Below, piece by piece: positions 47,600 through 57,779 of a DNA stretch of 64,000 nt. How positions within the stretch are numbered: position 1 is the stretch's first letter; every line of letters begins with the position of its first letter. Below the pieces are notes generated by a model. The model worked only from the letters and a program-made list of their open reading frames with translations. It did no database searches and had not been told where the DNA came from. The stretch is from Saccopteryx bilineata (lineage: Eukaryota > Chordata > Mammalia > Chiroptera > Emballonuridae): assembly GCF_036850765.1 (NCBI RefSeq), contig NC_089494.1, positions 229,976,779 through 230,040,778 of the forward strand, in the 5' to 3' direction. The translations under genes and the position numbers were made by a program.

Positions 47600-48150
47600 A
47601 TATATTATTTGAAATTGTCAGGGGTCCCCAAGACCATTGTCACGTTTAATGATCTGCTAGAAGGACTCATAGGGAAACAATGTAGAGTTGTACTCCCAGC
47701 CATGATTAAGTACAGCAGAAGGATACTAAGCAAAATTAGCAAAGTGAAAAGGTGCATGGGATGAAATCCAGGGGAAACCAGGCACAAGCCTTCAGAGTGT
47801 CTCCCAGTAGCATCATAGAGGAGGCAATTGATTGCCCAGTGGTGAATTACGTCATAGGTGAAATGTTACTAACCAGGAGAGCTCATTAGAGAGTCAGTGC
47901 CCAGGATATTTAATGGGGCCGATCACATGGGAACCACTGCTTGGGACATTCCCAAATTTTAGACTCCCTGGATGAAAGCAGGTGTTTAGTATAAATTATA
48001 TTTTTTATGCCAATAATTTAGGCATAGAATAGTGTGAGCCACTCTTACCAGTTCTGCGGATGGTGGGGCCCTCCTGAAATCTAAATTCTTAGATGCTAGC
48101 CAAAGGCTGATCTTGATCTTGTAAGCAGAACTTTCACAGGATACCAATCA
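47600..48150 (-). mobile_element. Ancient antisense LTR-like relic
   Basis: 'gatctgctagaaggactcat', 'gtgcatgggatgaaatccag', 'gtctcccagtagcatcatag' and 'actaaccaggagagctcatt' follow the order of an old mammalian LTR in antisense. Ends are not defined and the subfamily is not named. Confidence 0.5.
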
Positions 48151-48458
48151 GTCCTGCTAGGTAAACTCTTCTGTTTACTGTGAGAATTTATCTCTTCTTA
48201 CTTACTTATGTATATAATCATTAATTATATCAGTGTAGATTCATGGGTACTTAATTTATAGTTTGGATTATGTTCCAAAACTACATTATTTATTTTGTAG
48301 CTCAAATTGTTACTTACAGCCTTGGTTCTTTCATACTTTTGGCCCTACAGGATGGGTTATCATGTGCTTTAGTCCTAGAATCAGCCATTTCTCTAAGGAA
48401 CCTGCTTTCATTCTGTAATGAAGTTTAAAAACATTGTTCATTGTGGAAAACGGGAAAT

Positions 48459-48582
48459 ATAGGGAATGGGCAAATGTAGGTTTACAGCCTTGAGTACATT
48501 AAAATTTATTATATTATGATTTATTAATTATTATGTTATTTTCCATATGAACAACTGTAAGACACCTTTTGCCCACCCCTGA
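48459..48582. mobile_element. Mariner-type MITE, second copy
   Basis: Left 'gggcaaatgtaggtttacag' and right 'ctgtaagacaccttttgccc' followed by 'acccctg' are imperfect inverted repeats related to the ends of the copy at 11640. The core is AT-rich and non-coding. Confidence 0.8.
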
Positions 48583-49264
48583 ATAAAGAAGTACATTAGA
48601 ATTACTGTTAATGTTTTGTTGCATTGTTTAATGAGGTTTCAAAATAAAATAATACAGTGATTTTTGCAACCATTTTCTTTTTTGTATTTTATGTATGGTG
48701 TTAATTACCTAACACACCTGAGGCCATCTTTCATTCCTAAAACCTTTTGGTCTCTTTCCTAAACTCCAGAAAAGGTGAAGACTTTTTGAAGAGGTTGAAA
48801 TCCATGGAGGCTGTCGAAAGTTCTAGCAGTGATAGGGTCGTTGACATTTCATATGGAAAAACTTGCCAAGTTCCTGTTCTTTCCATATTATCATTGTTAA
48901 CTGCTTATTCCAATTTAATAATATCTGAGGCAATTTATAAAGGTGTTAATCTAAGTAATAATCCATATATTTGCCCTCTTCCTAAGAATGTTAATAATTG
49001 AAGTTTTTATTTCCTTTGAGTAAGTGGAACATTACATTCCACCAAATTGTATTTTATGATATTTTTGTTTAAATCCACTCTTTATTACATATCAGGTAAC
49101 ATTTTGTTCAGATCCTATCTAAGGGCAATTTTTTTTAAGGATTTACTGAGACTTTTTCCTTGTATACACTGTGTGTGTGTGTGTGTGTGGGTATCAGAAG
49201 GTATATCTCTATCTACCATCTACATAGAAATATAAATATAAAGCAGGTAAGCAGGTAACGCATT
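48583..49264. other. Unassigned sequence with a (TG)n at 49171-49190
   Basis: An open stretch at 48768-49001 follows an acceptor-like 'ctttcctaaactccag' but has no donor before its stop. I do not call it an exon. Confidence 0.4.
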
Positions 49265-49272
49265 CCATAAAT

Positions 49273-49671
49273 CAGTGGTCCCCAAACTTTTTACACAGGG
49301 GGCCAGTTCACTGTCCCTCAGACCGTTGGAGGGCCGGACTATAAAAAAAACTATGAACAAATCCTGCACACTGCACACTGCACATATCTTATTTTAAAGT
49401 AAAAAAACAAAACAGGAACAAATACAATATTTAAAATAAAGAACCAAAAAACAAATAAATAAATAAAATAAAAAACAAGTAAATTTAAATCAACAAACTG
49501 ACCAGTATTTCAATGGGAACTATGGGCTGCTTTTGGCTAATGAGATGGTCAATGTGCTCCTCTCACTGACCACCAATGAAAGAGGTGCCCCTTCCAGAAG
49601 TGTGGCAGGGGCCGGATAAATGGCCTCAGGGGGCCGCATGCGGCCTGCGGGCCGTAGTTTGGGGACCCCTG
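49273..49671 (+). mobile_element. Non-autonomous hAT element (family h1), 8-bp TSD
   Basis: Ends 'cagtggtccccaaac' and 'gtttggggacccctg'. TSD 'ccataaat' at 49265-49272 and 49672-49679. At 399 bp it is longer than its sisters because of an A-rich expansion near 49448-49485 and about 33 extra bases near 49526-49556. No transposase is encoded. Confidence 0.95.
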
Positions 49672-50142
49672 CCATAAATCCTTACTATGCCAGTGAAAGA
49701 GTTTAGAATTAAATGGAAGTTGATTGAAGGAAAGAGGGAAGTCCACTTTCTGACTCCTTGAGGGCAAGGGAGTTGCCAGCTCATCTTCTGTACCCAGTGT
49801 TTTCCAGTGTCTGGCCCTGCCAAGGGGACCTCAGCTGAGGCTGATGCCATTGACATCGCGAGTGCCTTTAATATATTCCAAACCTTGTCTTAAAAGATTT
49901 TTAAATATATAATAACCTAAAAGGTGTGTGTAGAGGAGCATAGCTGAAGGAAATTATTCCAGATCGATTTTTATGCTTTGCCAAGGATATGGCATTGAAC
50001 AATGATTTCTGCAGCTATTTTTTTATGGTAATGAGACCAAAATATATGTATGCTACCACTTGAAGAATTTTGAATTTATAGAAAGAATAACATAGACTGA
50101 CATTTGACTGTTTTCCTGGCAAGCTTGCAGTATGCTCTAGGC

Positions 50143-50353
50143 CAGTCGTCAGCAAACCGCAGCTCATGAGCCACACGCGGCTCTTTGGCCCCTTGAGTGT
50201 GGCTCTTCCACAAAGTGTACTCCACCCTAATTAAGTAATAACAGTGTACCTACCTATATAGTGTAAGTTTAAAAAATTTGGCTCTCAAAAGGAATTTCAA
50301 TCGTCATACTGTTGATATTTGGCTCTATTGACTAATGAGTTTGCTGACCACTG
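50143..50353. mobile_element. Second non-autonomous hAT-like family (h2)
   Basis: Left end 'cagtcgtcagcaaac' and right end 'gtttgctgaccactg' are inverted repeats. The interior holds 'gagccacacgcggctctttg' and 'atttggctctattgactaat'. No clear 8-bp TSD is left. The 211-bp length fits a small deletion derivative. Confidence 0.85.
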
Positions 50354-51056
50354 AGGCCGTGTGGTTCTGTTATTAGTCGATACGGTAAGGACAGAGAACT
50401 CACTTGAAGAATGATCGGAATATTAGTATTTGTGTAGTTAAAAGTGACTAGTGATTGAGAGATTAAAAAAGCATTAAAAATACAGTGGGCCTCTGCCTTG
50501 GTCTTCTCAAAGGATTGTTGAGTGGATATGTAGTTCTTCTGAATAACTTTAGCGATTTAGGTGATAAAAGTTTAATAAGGGTTTAAAAAGTTTAGTAAGG
50601 ATTACAAAATAAATTCTTTTTCATTAACCTTTGTTACAGTTGTGATTAATAGTTGGAATAATACCATTGCTTATTTTATTAAAGAATAAAATTTGGAGCC
50701 CAGGCTATGCTTACATGGGCCTATTGGTTATTTTCCATATAAATGGGAAGGGCCATTTTCACTAACCTTTGTTCAGTCTACAAAGGAAGTCCTAGTATTT
50801 GTAAAATGTAACTTCCAAAATAAGCCCTGAAATTAATTTTATACATCTGTGTTCCACAGAAACTGTTGATTTGCATTGGCCGTATTCACATAGTAACAGA
50901 CTGATTAAATATAGCAAAAACTTGAAGTTCTGATTTATTTATTTTCGATCCATGTAAACAAAACTCGAGCAGAAGAAAATGCTATTTTTAAGGCTATGAG
51001 AACATCATCTATTATTTAAGTCTCCCTCCCCCACACCAAGTTATCATACTCTAGTG

Positions 51057-51398
51057 CAGGGGTCCCCAAACTTTTTACACAGGAGGCCAGCCAGTTCACT
51101 GTCCCTCAGACCGTTGGAGGGCTGGACTATAAAAAAAACTATGAACAAATCCCTATGCACACTGCACATATCTTATTTTAAAGTAAAAAAACAAAACGGG
51201 AACAAATACAATATTTAAAATAAAGAACAAGTAAATTTAAATGAACAAACTGACCAGTATTTCAATGGGAACTATGCTCCTCTCACTGACCACCAATGAA
51301 AGAGGTGCCCCTTCCGGAAATGCTGCGGGGAGGGGGGGGCGGATAAATGGCCTCAGGGGGCCGCATGCGGCCCGTGGGCCGCAATTTGGGGACCCCTG
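51057..51398 (+). mobile_element. Non-autonomous hAT element (family h1), 8-bp TSD
   Basis: Ends 'caggggtccccaaac' and 'atttggggacccctg'. TSD 'ctctagtg' at 51049-51056 and 51399-51406. Length 342 bp. It carries a 'gccagccag' duplication near 51089 and a G run at 51334-51345. Confidence 0.96.
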
Positions 51399-51481
51399 CT
51401 CTAGTGTTCTGTAAAACAGTTTTGCTTGATAAAGGTTATGAAAAGGTTTACTAGGAATGAGCCTTGTTACTTTGGTGGGAC

Positions 51482-51838
51482 ATTATTGTAGGGTGGTGGG
51501 CAAAGGGAAAGGTTACGTGAGACACCAGACCCGGGAACTTGGCTAGAACCGCCCACATCCAGACGCGCCAAAATAAACTTCCCAGGAGCCCTTTGGAATA
51601 AAGCGACTGTCTGTCAGCCAGTGAGATTTCACCACATCATATTAGCTCGACCACTCTAGAGACCCTTTAAATATCCCCCACGCGGGTCACCCTATTTGAC
51701 TTCCCTAGCCTCTGTCCTCGGGACCAGGGAACCTCGTCGGGCGGGAAGCTCTGGACTCAATAAAGCCTTTACTATTCCACACTTTGTGGCTCCAGCCCCT
51801 TCCTTCTTCCTTGGCGGGGAAAAATACCTTACAATTAT
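51482..51838 (+). mobile_element. Solo LTR of an endogenous retrovirus, 5-bp TSD
   Basis: The LTR (51487-51833, 347 bp) begins 'tgtaggg' and ends 'ccttaca', short inverted ends. The direct repeat 'attat' flanks it (51482-51486 and 51834-51838). A TATA-like 'TTTAAATA' at 51666-51673 and AATAAA at 51759-51764 are about 90 bp apart, as in a gammaretrovirus-like (class I) LTR. There is no internal viral sequence next to it, so it is a recombinant solo LTR. It is not related by eye to the LTR at 52675. Confidence 0.9.
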
Positions 51839-52617
51839 AGCCAAATAGTATTGAGTAGCTTTTAAAATTTGTATGAGGCTTATAGGCTTAGCTCCCCAGG
51901 GGTAGAAAAATATGTGGCAAAATATGTAGGTATATACCCCCTGTTTGCTTGCTGACATGGTTCAGTTACGAGTCTTGGCATTTAATGGTGTAGTTTGTAC
52001 GGGTCTAGGTCAGCTTACACCCCTAATCTGCTAATAGCTGTTTGATGAAAAGAGAACTGTATTATCAAATCACTTTGGAGAATACTTTAGTGAAAAAGAA
52101 AAATGATATTGTTTTGTGTACAACCCAAAGCCTTTTGTTTGTTGACATACATTGTTATTGAATAGGATAATAGGTAATGTTTTTGGTCTGTGGAATGTCC
52201 TTTGTTCATGTTAATACCTTGAAGCATTTGTGTTTCACTGGAAACCTTGCTCTTAACTGATTCTGAAATGTCTCTGATCAAGAAGGCATTTTCAAACAAT
52301 GGTATTGAGTTATTGGGATTTTCTGTGGTTAGCCTGGTTTGAATTTAGATTTTGGGCCTGTTTAAGAGTAGGAATGGCTTAGACTTATTCCAAATTTCTT
52401 GGACTATTCTGAAGAAACATAAGCTTTAAATAACATTCCCAGTAGTATAGTACTGTTATTGCTGAATATGTCTTAATAAATATGATTCTCATTTTCCCTT
52501 AGTGTATGATATTTGTATATGGAAATTTTAATTTGTGTATTTTAATTTTAATACAGTGCTGAGCCATTCAGCTATGAATAAATTTATTTAGTTATGACTT
52601 TGATCACCGAGTTTAGT
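51839..52617. other. Unassigned sequence
   Basis: No gene or named repeat. Confidence 0.4.
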
Positions 52618-53579
52618 TATTATCTTTTTAAGTGAGAGGAGGGGAGATAAACACATTCCCACATGAGCCCCAACTGTTGTAAAGTACCATACCCCAGATG
52701 CTGAAAGGTACTGTACCTCACTTCTGTGGGTTTACATAGAGACACCAAGTCCAGATGAATTTTGAAGGGTTTTATTAAAGGAGAAAATTTATTAACTATT
52801 CCAGCCACATATGGCTGACATGGGGCATTTGCAGACCCAAATCATGTGCACCAAATACATCTCAGAGGCTGGTTATATACCCTTGATCACACACGGGCTG
52901 GGGAGAGTGTGACATCATGGCACAAGCTTACAACATTTGTTTAAGGAATACACAAGAACATTAAGACTTTCAAGGTAACACAATCAAAGATATTTACAAT
53001 TGTTCAGGGTTCATCTTCCCTCCTTTGCCTAGAAGTATGTTACTCTCTGGATTCCAGGAAGGGGGGAAGAACTACAATCAATGTAAGGTGGTATGTAAAT
53101 TCTGTTTCCCATTGAAAGAGAAGAAATTTCTTAGTTAACCTTTATTTTAGATTTAAAACTAAATGACCCATTGCTCTTGCAAGCCAGAAACATCTACATT
53201 CTTCTCCCTACCCACCCCAAAGGAAGGACGGGACAGGACTTTCCTCCTAGAATATTAATATTAATTTTGTAGCTTTTTGGTACCTTACTACACAACCAGG
53301 ATTCACCTGGAAACCTCCAACTGGGGTCGATGCAGGCATCAGATGAGCTATTTTTAGTGCCTGAGTCTGACACTTGTACCAGTGAGCTATCCTCAGTGCC
53401 CCAGCTGATTCTTGAACCAATTGAGCCACAGGCTGTGGGAAGGGAAGAGGGAGAAGAGGGAGAGAGAGGAGGGGACAGAAGCAGATGGTTGCTTCTCCTG
53501 TGTTTCCTGACCAGGAGTCAAACCTGGGATGTATATATGCTGAGCCAACACTCTATCCATTGAGCAAACTGGCTAGGGC
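52618..53579 (-). mobile_element. SINE type C-variant, antisense, split by an LTR
   Basis: The left piece (52618-52674) 'aagtgagaggaggggagata' to 'cacatgagccccaac' is the 3' tail. The right piece (53293-53579) from 'caaccaggattcacctgg' through 'gagtcaaacctgggatg' to the head 'caaactggctagggct' is the rest. Removing the insertion restores the expected SINE order, as in 38285-38625 reversed. Confidence 0.92.
52675..53292 (-). mobile_element. Solo LTR, antisense, inserted in a SINE, 4-bp TSD
   Basis: On + it starts 'tgttgtaaag' and ends 'ccttactaca', imperfect inverted ends. 'CAAC' flanks it on both sides (52671-52674 and 53293-53296). On the - strand a TATA box 'GTATATAA' (about 52873-52880) is followed roughly 100 bp later by AATAAA (52771-52776), giving a 618-bp LTR with a long U3. 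No viral genes adjoin it. The 4-bp duplication fits gammaretrovirus-type integration. Confidence 0.88.
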
Positions 53580-54520
53580 TTAAATTTATTATTTTTTTTG
53601 TGGTATACTATACATTAGTGTATGGGTCAATACAAAAGTATGTTACATATGGAAAAACACATGCCTTATTGACCTTCAAAGTAACGGTAAACCAATTATG
53701 AGGTCAAGGCATTTTTCTTCTGCTGTTAACATAAAATATTACTTGTTGGGTTTGATTTTGAAATTTTTCTAGTATTTTGAACAGCAGTTATGCTTTTAAT
53801 AATGTCAGTTTTCATTTTTTAAAGTTTGTGTAGTTTTAAAAATGTGCATTTTATTTGACCAGAGGATTTCTTGCTATTTGTTTATATTCTAAGATTTTTT
53901 CAGAGGCATTTTGTGCTATATTAGGAACAGAAGACCCTGTTGTAAAAATAATGCCATTATTCTAATGGAGTTCTCTATTTTGATTAAGTTGCATGCAGCA
54001 GAGGAAACTTTGCCCTGAGCTGAGCAGTTTTGGAGAGCTGGTGGAGGCTCAGGCACGGTGTTCATTACATCATCTTTCCGTTTCATTAGCTGGCGCTCTC
54101 TCTGGTGGGCTGTGAGGCGGTGGACCCGGCCTCAGCATAAGCTGAGAAAGTTGCTGCTTACTGTCTGGGTGTGTGGAGGGCTGGAGAGAATATACTACTA
54201 GAACCACCCAGAGAAAAGTGATAGTGGAGTGGGAAAAATACCACCAATTTTTGTTTTCTTTTGGTCAGCTATTACAGGAAGAGATATAAAGACCTTATGT
54301 TAGATCCAAATTCATTTTTTTTATTTCTAAGGCCCTTCGCTAGTGAGAAAAGTTGGCACCCAAGGGCAGAGCTCTACCCTTGTCTGTTTACTAGCACTAG
54401 GGACTCCTCTGAAAGCAGCTGAGACACAGCTCATCAAAACTGGTAACAGGAACATAAACAGAGATCACTGCGGCCACGTGTATGTCTACGTAAAGAAAGG
54501 TGAGGATGTCCTTCAGGGCA
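53580..54520. other. Unassigned sequence, GC-richer from 53990
   Basis: 53990-54480 is less AT-rich than its surroundings and shows no repeat. It could be promoter-proximal DNA for the exon at 54555-54862. Confidence 0.4.
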
Positions 54521-54530
54521 CTTATAATAA
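54521..54530 (+). promoter_or_regulatory. TATA-like motif upstream of CTG-bearing candidate exon
   Basis: 'ttataataaa' lies about 30 bases before a possible start site near 54555. In AT-rich DNA this could be chance. It is noted because the following 300 bases look like a 5' UTR. Confidence 0.25.
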
Positions 54531-54554
54531 ACTTGCAAGCTTTTATTCAATGTG

Positions 54555-54711
54555 ATAGTTCATCTGCATTCAGCAGCGTTCCACTATAGTTGTGCGTCAC
54601 TGCGAGACTGCATGGTAATGAAGCCAAGGCACTGTGGGTCAGAACTCTGCTGCCTGTGAGAGGAGAAGGGACAGCGGCTCAGGGAGGTAGCTCAACAAAT
54701 CCGCCGCTGCC

Positions 54712-54770
<59 letters not shown>

Positions 54771-54862
54771 GTTACAGCCAGTTGAAACAATGTTGAGTCT
54801 ACAGGATTCTGTATTTTTTGAAATTAGCATAAAGTCCTTATTAAAGTCCTGGAGCTGCAGCT
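54555..54862 (+). CDS. Candidate first exon E3 with (CTG)18 in the 5' UTR; ATG 54790
   Basis: A GC-richer, non-repeat stretch leads into an uninterrupted CTG run, then an ATG at 54790 (A at -3). 24 codons plus one base follow, ending at the donor 'gcagct|gtaagta'. The peptide starts MLSLQDSVFF and includes IKSLLKSW. It ends in phase 1, as does exon E2. A small upstream frame (ATG 54612 to TGA 54659, 15 codons) is present. Only the part from 54790 would code; the 5' end is a guess. Gene not recognised. Confidence 0.45.
54716..54769 (+). repeat. (CTG)18 uninterrupted trinucleotide repeat
   Basis: Eighteen perfect CTG units (CAG on the other strand) are preceded by 'ccgccgctgcctccg'. It is the only CTG/CAG array in the window. 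Nearby frames read it as poly-Leu, poly-Ala or poly-Cys, but none begins at an ATG that would translate it. Confidence 0.98.
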
Positions 54863-56382
54863 GTAAGTATATTTGCCTACACGGGAGAAACGCTGAGGTT
54901 TGATCAGTGCCGTTCCTTGCATGTTCGTTCTTGAAACCAATCCACGTCGAGGAATATTTTCTTGAATGATAATCAGTAAGATCAATCGAAAATCTAGATG
55001 TGCATACCTGGGCAGTTTTAATATTGGTAGTTAAATGTTCTTCGACCGGCCTTGGCTTTTTTGTTAATGTGTATCATCCCGGCAAACTTTCTCTCAAATG
55101 ATCAGAAATGGGGAAATGATGACAGATAGACTCTGATCTCTGCAGGGTTATCGGATTCCGGTACTATTCCACAGTTCTGTTAGCACAGAATGCCTGTGGA
55201 AGCAGTATTGGCTACCCTAAGTCATCAGACAATTTAATATAATGGTCCTAACTTTACCGTCTTCCTGTAATTGAAGTTACAATGAGTAATTTCCATATGT
55301 GATAAATTTTCTGAAAAAGAAAAATTAGGATGATATACTTAGATTTCAAAGTTAAAGTAAGTCAGTAAAACTGTCATTGAGCTATTATTGTGTTCATAAC
55401 TCCCTTCCTAATATGTGGGTTTGTCAGACTCATTGATTTTGTTCAGTCTCTCCAGTATTTTCCAATGGTACTTTTCTCTGAAGATCTCAAAGCACTTCTA
55501 GAAATTATTTATTACCATACATAATCAGTTTTCTTTTGCTAAAATTATCTTAATAATATGATATAAAACTAATGAAGTAAGCAAGCAATAATTCTGTTGT
55601 AATGTCTGTTTTGCCCAAAGAAAACTAAAGTATAAGAAAAAAATGTGACTTTTGCAAGGTCATGTGGTGGCAAAGAACTGGAATTAGAATCCAGTTATTC
55701 TTGCTCCCAACTGTGCTACTGGGGCCTGAGCAAACTACTGAATAAAATATGAGGGACTCAATTTATTATTATTTTCTGTTAACTCTGTACCAAAGTATCT
55801 ATTTAGTGTAGTTTTGTTTTGTAAGCAAATAATATAAAATACCAAACATTGATATGGGGGAGAAAACCTGTTAAGATAAAGCATTGTAGAGTATAATTTG
55901 AGGAGATTTGTATTATGCCAAATATACTGCATTTACAATCTTTTATTTTTGATCTGTAAGTAATTCTTCCATATGGAGACATTGTTGTGCCAGATGACAA
56001 AAAATATTAGTTCTAGAAAAGTTTCTAAGTAAATATACATAGTTAAAATATTGAGAGAATTTTAATTACTAATTTAAATTACTTTTACTATTTAAAAGGT
56101 TAATATAAAATACATTTTTAATCAAGTAAACTCAAGCATCATTTCTATCTTACTCTCCTCTTCACCCTTCCTTCTCTCATTTCTTCATCCTTACCATATA
56201 TTTTTTGAAAAATAGTTATACACTTTTATAGTGAGGATGAAGCTGTAATTAAATGGGTTCTTATAGATGAACACTAAACTAGTTTATATCACAGGAGCTT
56301 GTCTTGTAAAAACTTAGTTTGCTTAGATACTTGTGAACTTTGTGGTTATTTTGTGACCATTTAAACTTCTTTCGTTCTTTAA
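54863..56382. other. Unassigned sequence with a MIR-like piece near 55650-55720
   Basis: 'gcaaggtcatgtggtggcaa' to 'ttagaatccagtt' is MIR-like. The rest holds no gene or clear repeat. Confidence 0.45.
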
Positions 56383-56571
56383 AAAAATTTTTTTCCTCAT
56401 TGATTTAAGGGGAGAGATAAAGAGAGAGGCATCAACTCGTTGTTTCATTCAGTTGTTCCATTTGGTTGTGTACTTCTTGATTGCTTCTTATAGGTGCCCT
56501 GATCATGGGTTAGAACTGTGACCACTGACATGCTGGATCAAGGCTTTATACACTGAGCCACTGGCCAAAGC
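56383..56571 (-). mobile_element. Diverged tRNA-derived SINE, antisense
   Basis: 'cctcattgatttaaggggag', 'ggcatcaactcgttgtttca', 'gtgccctgatcatgggttag' and 'actgagccactggccaaagc'. The layout fits a SINE but the body is divergent from types A-E. Confidence 0.75.
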
Positions 56572-56810
56572 TTAAACATTTCTATATGTCATTGCCTGAA
56601 CCCAGAAACCAGCTACAGCCAAATCTCATGCAATCTTACTTCCTAAATCTAAGAGTAAACCAAAAACAGAGGTTTGTAAAACTTTTGTTGTTAGTCATAC
56701 AATGATTCAGTTTGTGGGCATTCCATTGCCCTTGGGTATTCATTGGACAAATCTCTTTGGAGGCTTTTACAGTTGTAAAGCAATAGGTTGATATAAAAAT
56801 AAATGACAAG

Positions 56811-57208
56811 CCCTGGCCGGTTGGCTCAGTGGTAGAGCGTCAGCCTGGCGTGCAGAAGTCCCGGGTTCGATTCCCGGCCAGGGCACACAGGAGAAGCGCC
56901 CATCTGCTTCTCCACCCCTCCCCCTCTCCTTCCTCTCTGTCTCTCTCTTCCCCTCCTGCAGCTGAGGCTCCACTGGAGCAAAGATGGCTCGGGCACTGGG
57001 GATGGCTCCTCGGCCTCTGCCCCAGGCGCTAGAGTGGCTCTGGTCGCAATAGAGCGACGCCCCAGAGGGGCAGAGCATCGCCCCCTGGTGGGCAGAGCGT
57101 TGCCCTCTGGTGGGCGTGGCAGGTGGATCCCGGTCGGGCGCATGCGGGAGTCTGTCTGACTGTCTCTCCCCATTTCCGGCTTCAGAAAAATACAGAAAAA
57201 TAAATAAA
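56811..57208 (+). mobile_element. tRNA-derived SINE type C with internal duplication, near intact
   Basis: Head 'ccctggccggttggctcagt', B box 'gggttcgattcccgg', the duplicated block 'gggcagagc...gccc...ctggtg' (about 57068-57112), and 'ggtggatcccggtcgggcgc'. It ends in A-rich sequence. A perfect 17-bp TSD 'taaaaataaatgacaag' is at 56794-56810 and 57209-57225. The best-kept SINE here and probably the youngest. Confidence 0.97.
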
Positions 57209-57429
57209 TAAAAATAAATGACAAGTCTCATTATTCATGAAGACCCAAACCATGTCTGCTGCCCAGCCCTGGAGCGTGGGAGAATCTTTTTATCTCACTG
57301 TCATTGGTGGATGCCCCTTTTTCTGTCTTCACTTAGCCCTGTTGTATTTAAAAAAGAGAAAGGATAAAACAGGTTAAAGATCCTAGAAAAGAACAGCAGT
57401 TATGTTTTCATGACAGCAGCACTTGAATC

Positions 57430-57670
57430 AGCCAGTGTTTATTGAGCATATACTTATTAAGAAGAGATGTGATCTTTGCTCATAAGGAGCTTCTAGTTTA
57501 GTCAGAGAGTAAATATACATGATAAGGTAACAGTAAAAAAGTTAAATGAAAGATATTGCATTGCGTTATGATTGACAGAATGATTGTTACACAGGAAAAG
57601 AACAGGGGATGCAGAGATGGAAGGGGTCCTACTGAACCACAAGGGCAGAGAAAAGACTTAGAGGGAAAGG
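57430..57670 (+). repeat. Old MIR/L2-like relic
   Basis: 'agccagtgtttattgagcat', 'gctcataaggagcttctag' and 'gaatttatctgagctttg' share the pattern of the relic at 4745. Confidence 0.5.
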
Positions 57671-57779
57671 AATTTATCTGAGCTTTGTTTTGAATGATAG
57701 GATGTTCCCCATGGTGGCAGGCTGTAGTGCCATCTACAGTCTCCTGAGCCAGAAACCAGGGGGTGGTTGAAACAACCCT

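Noticed and set aside
48768..49001. Coding exon after an acceptor-like site
   Set aside because: The open stretch ends in a stop with no donor before it. Composition drifts to AT-rich chance sequence, and nothing is recognisable.
52655..52674. A possible proline-tRNA primer-binding site next to the antisense LTR
   Set aside because: The minus-strand text resembles a retroviral primer site at first sight, but it is the tail of the interrupted SINE. The same words occur in the intact copy at 38285-38625 reversed, and joining across the LTR restores the SINE.
54590..54796. Poly-leucine protein from the CTG repeat
   Set aside because: The frame starts at TTG, not ATG, and contains no ATG upstream of the repeat, so ordinary initiation would not read it.
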